From positions 1-7,818 of the forward strand of contig NCED01000056.1 in NCBI GenBank assembly GCA_002280485.1: a stretch of 7,818 nucleotides of DNA, in the 5' to 3' direction. The position numbers were made by a program, and so were the translations under genes. The notes under the pieces were generated by a model that saw nothing but the letters and a program-made list of their open reading frames with translations, had not been told where the DNA came from and did no database searches. Position 1 is the first letter of the stretch; every line of letters starts with the position of its first letter. Source of the DNA: Caulobacterales bacterium 32-69-10 (GTDB lineage Bacteria; Pseudomonadota; Alphaproteobacteria; Caulobacterales; Caulobacteraceae). Shown in pieces: positions 7,641 to 7,818 of the stretch.

Positions 7641-7818
7641 ATGCGAGCGAAGATCGTCGGCGGCCTGATCGTGGCCATGGGACTGGTCGGGTGCGCCGAC
7701 CGCGACGGCGGTGGGCGTGCAGACGCTAAGACGTGCACGCCCTTCGCCGCCGCTCCCCCCGCCAACGCCGCCGATCCCGCTGCAGTGTCGGCGGCGGCGG
7801 GAGCGGGCGGCGAAGGGG
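7641..7818 (+). CDS. Putative small lipoprotein, 3' end outside window
   Basis: Function not recognised. Fifty-nine codons are visible and the frame is open at the window edge. The start MRAKIVGGLIVAMGLVGC is a short lipoprotein signal: two basic residues, a hydrophobic stretch and a lipobox LVGC, with C18 as the predicted lipidated residue. Ala follows it, with no Asp at +2 to suggest inner-membrane retention. The mature part begins ADRDGGGRADAKTC and then becomes Ala/Pro/Gly-rich (TPFAAAPPANAADPAAV), looking like a flexible linker before an unseen domain. A second cysteine is at residue 32. The start is supported by GAGGGAG seven bases upstream. It lies 56 bases after ahcY with no clear terminator between, so co-transcription is possible. 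The coding DNA from 7740 onwards forms a long imperfect inverted repeat. Confidence 0.72.
   Translation, partial: MRAKIVGGLIVAMGLVGCADRDGGGRADAKTCTPFAAAPPANAADPAAVSAAAGAGGEG
7740..7817. repeat. Long imperfect inverted repeat within the lipoprotein coding region
   Basis: CCCTTCGCCGCC (7740-7751) pairs perfectly with GGCGGCGAAGGG (7806-7817). After one bulged G (7805), GCTCCC (7752-7757) pairs with GGGAGC (7799-7804). After one mismatch, CCGCC (7759-7763) pairs with GGCGG (7793-7797). Further in, GCCGA (7770-7774) pairs with TCGGC (7788-7792). The result is a hairpin of about 28 pairs. The window ends one base beyond it, so its outer limit is unknown. Confidence 0.6.

Overview
The window is a GC-rich, almost fully coding stretch with every gene on the + strand. 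Gene content and protein sequence point to an alphaproteobacterium of the Caulobacterales (Caulobacter/Phenylobacterium-like). The glnD-murJ-trpS order, GC-biased third codon positions and interspersed CCCCGG...CCGGGG palindromes all fit. The placement is by recognition only; no search was run.

Layout: (1) bases 3-2651, the 3' part of glnD, the bifunctional PII uridylyl-transferase/removing enzyme; (2) 2744-4387, murJ, the lipid II flippase, with a GTG start and no convincing ribosome binding site; (3) 4389-4525, a 138-base leader upstream of trpS holding a promoter-like pair and a 12-codon Trp-containing ORF (MATRTHTCWRWR) that resembles a leader peptide; (4) 4526-5560, trpS; (5) 5563-5675, an inverted pair of palindromic repeats flanking and entering the start of a periplasmic copper chaperone gene; (6) 5607-6125, a PCu(A)C-type copper chaperone; (7) 6122-6173, the ahcY promoter region with a 12-base inverted repeat around its -10 element; (8) 6193-7584, ahcY; (9) 7641-7818, the 5' end of a small putative lipoprotein gene with a long imperfect hairpin in its coding sequence, cut by the window edge.

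The genes are mostly housekeeping: nitrogen signalling (glnD), cell-wall precursor export (murJ), tryptophan charging (trpS), copper delivery to cytochrome oxidase (PCuAC) and the S-adenosylmethionine cycle (ahcY). They do not form one pathway. No gene cluster resembling a new defence, mobile or biosynthetic system is visible. The interesting material is regulatory and structural: a possible tryptophan-sensing leader before trpS, a palindromic repeat that supplies part of a signal peptide, and an operator-like palindrome at ahcY. No gap between genes exceeds 300 bases.
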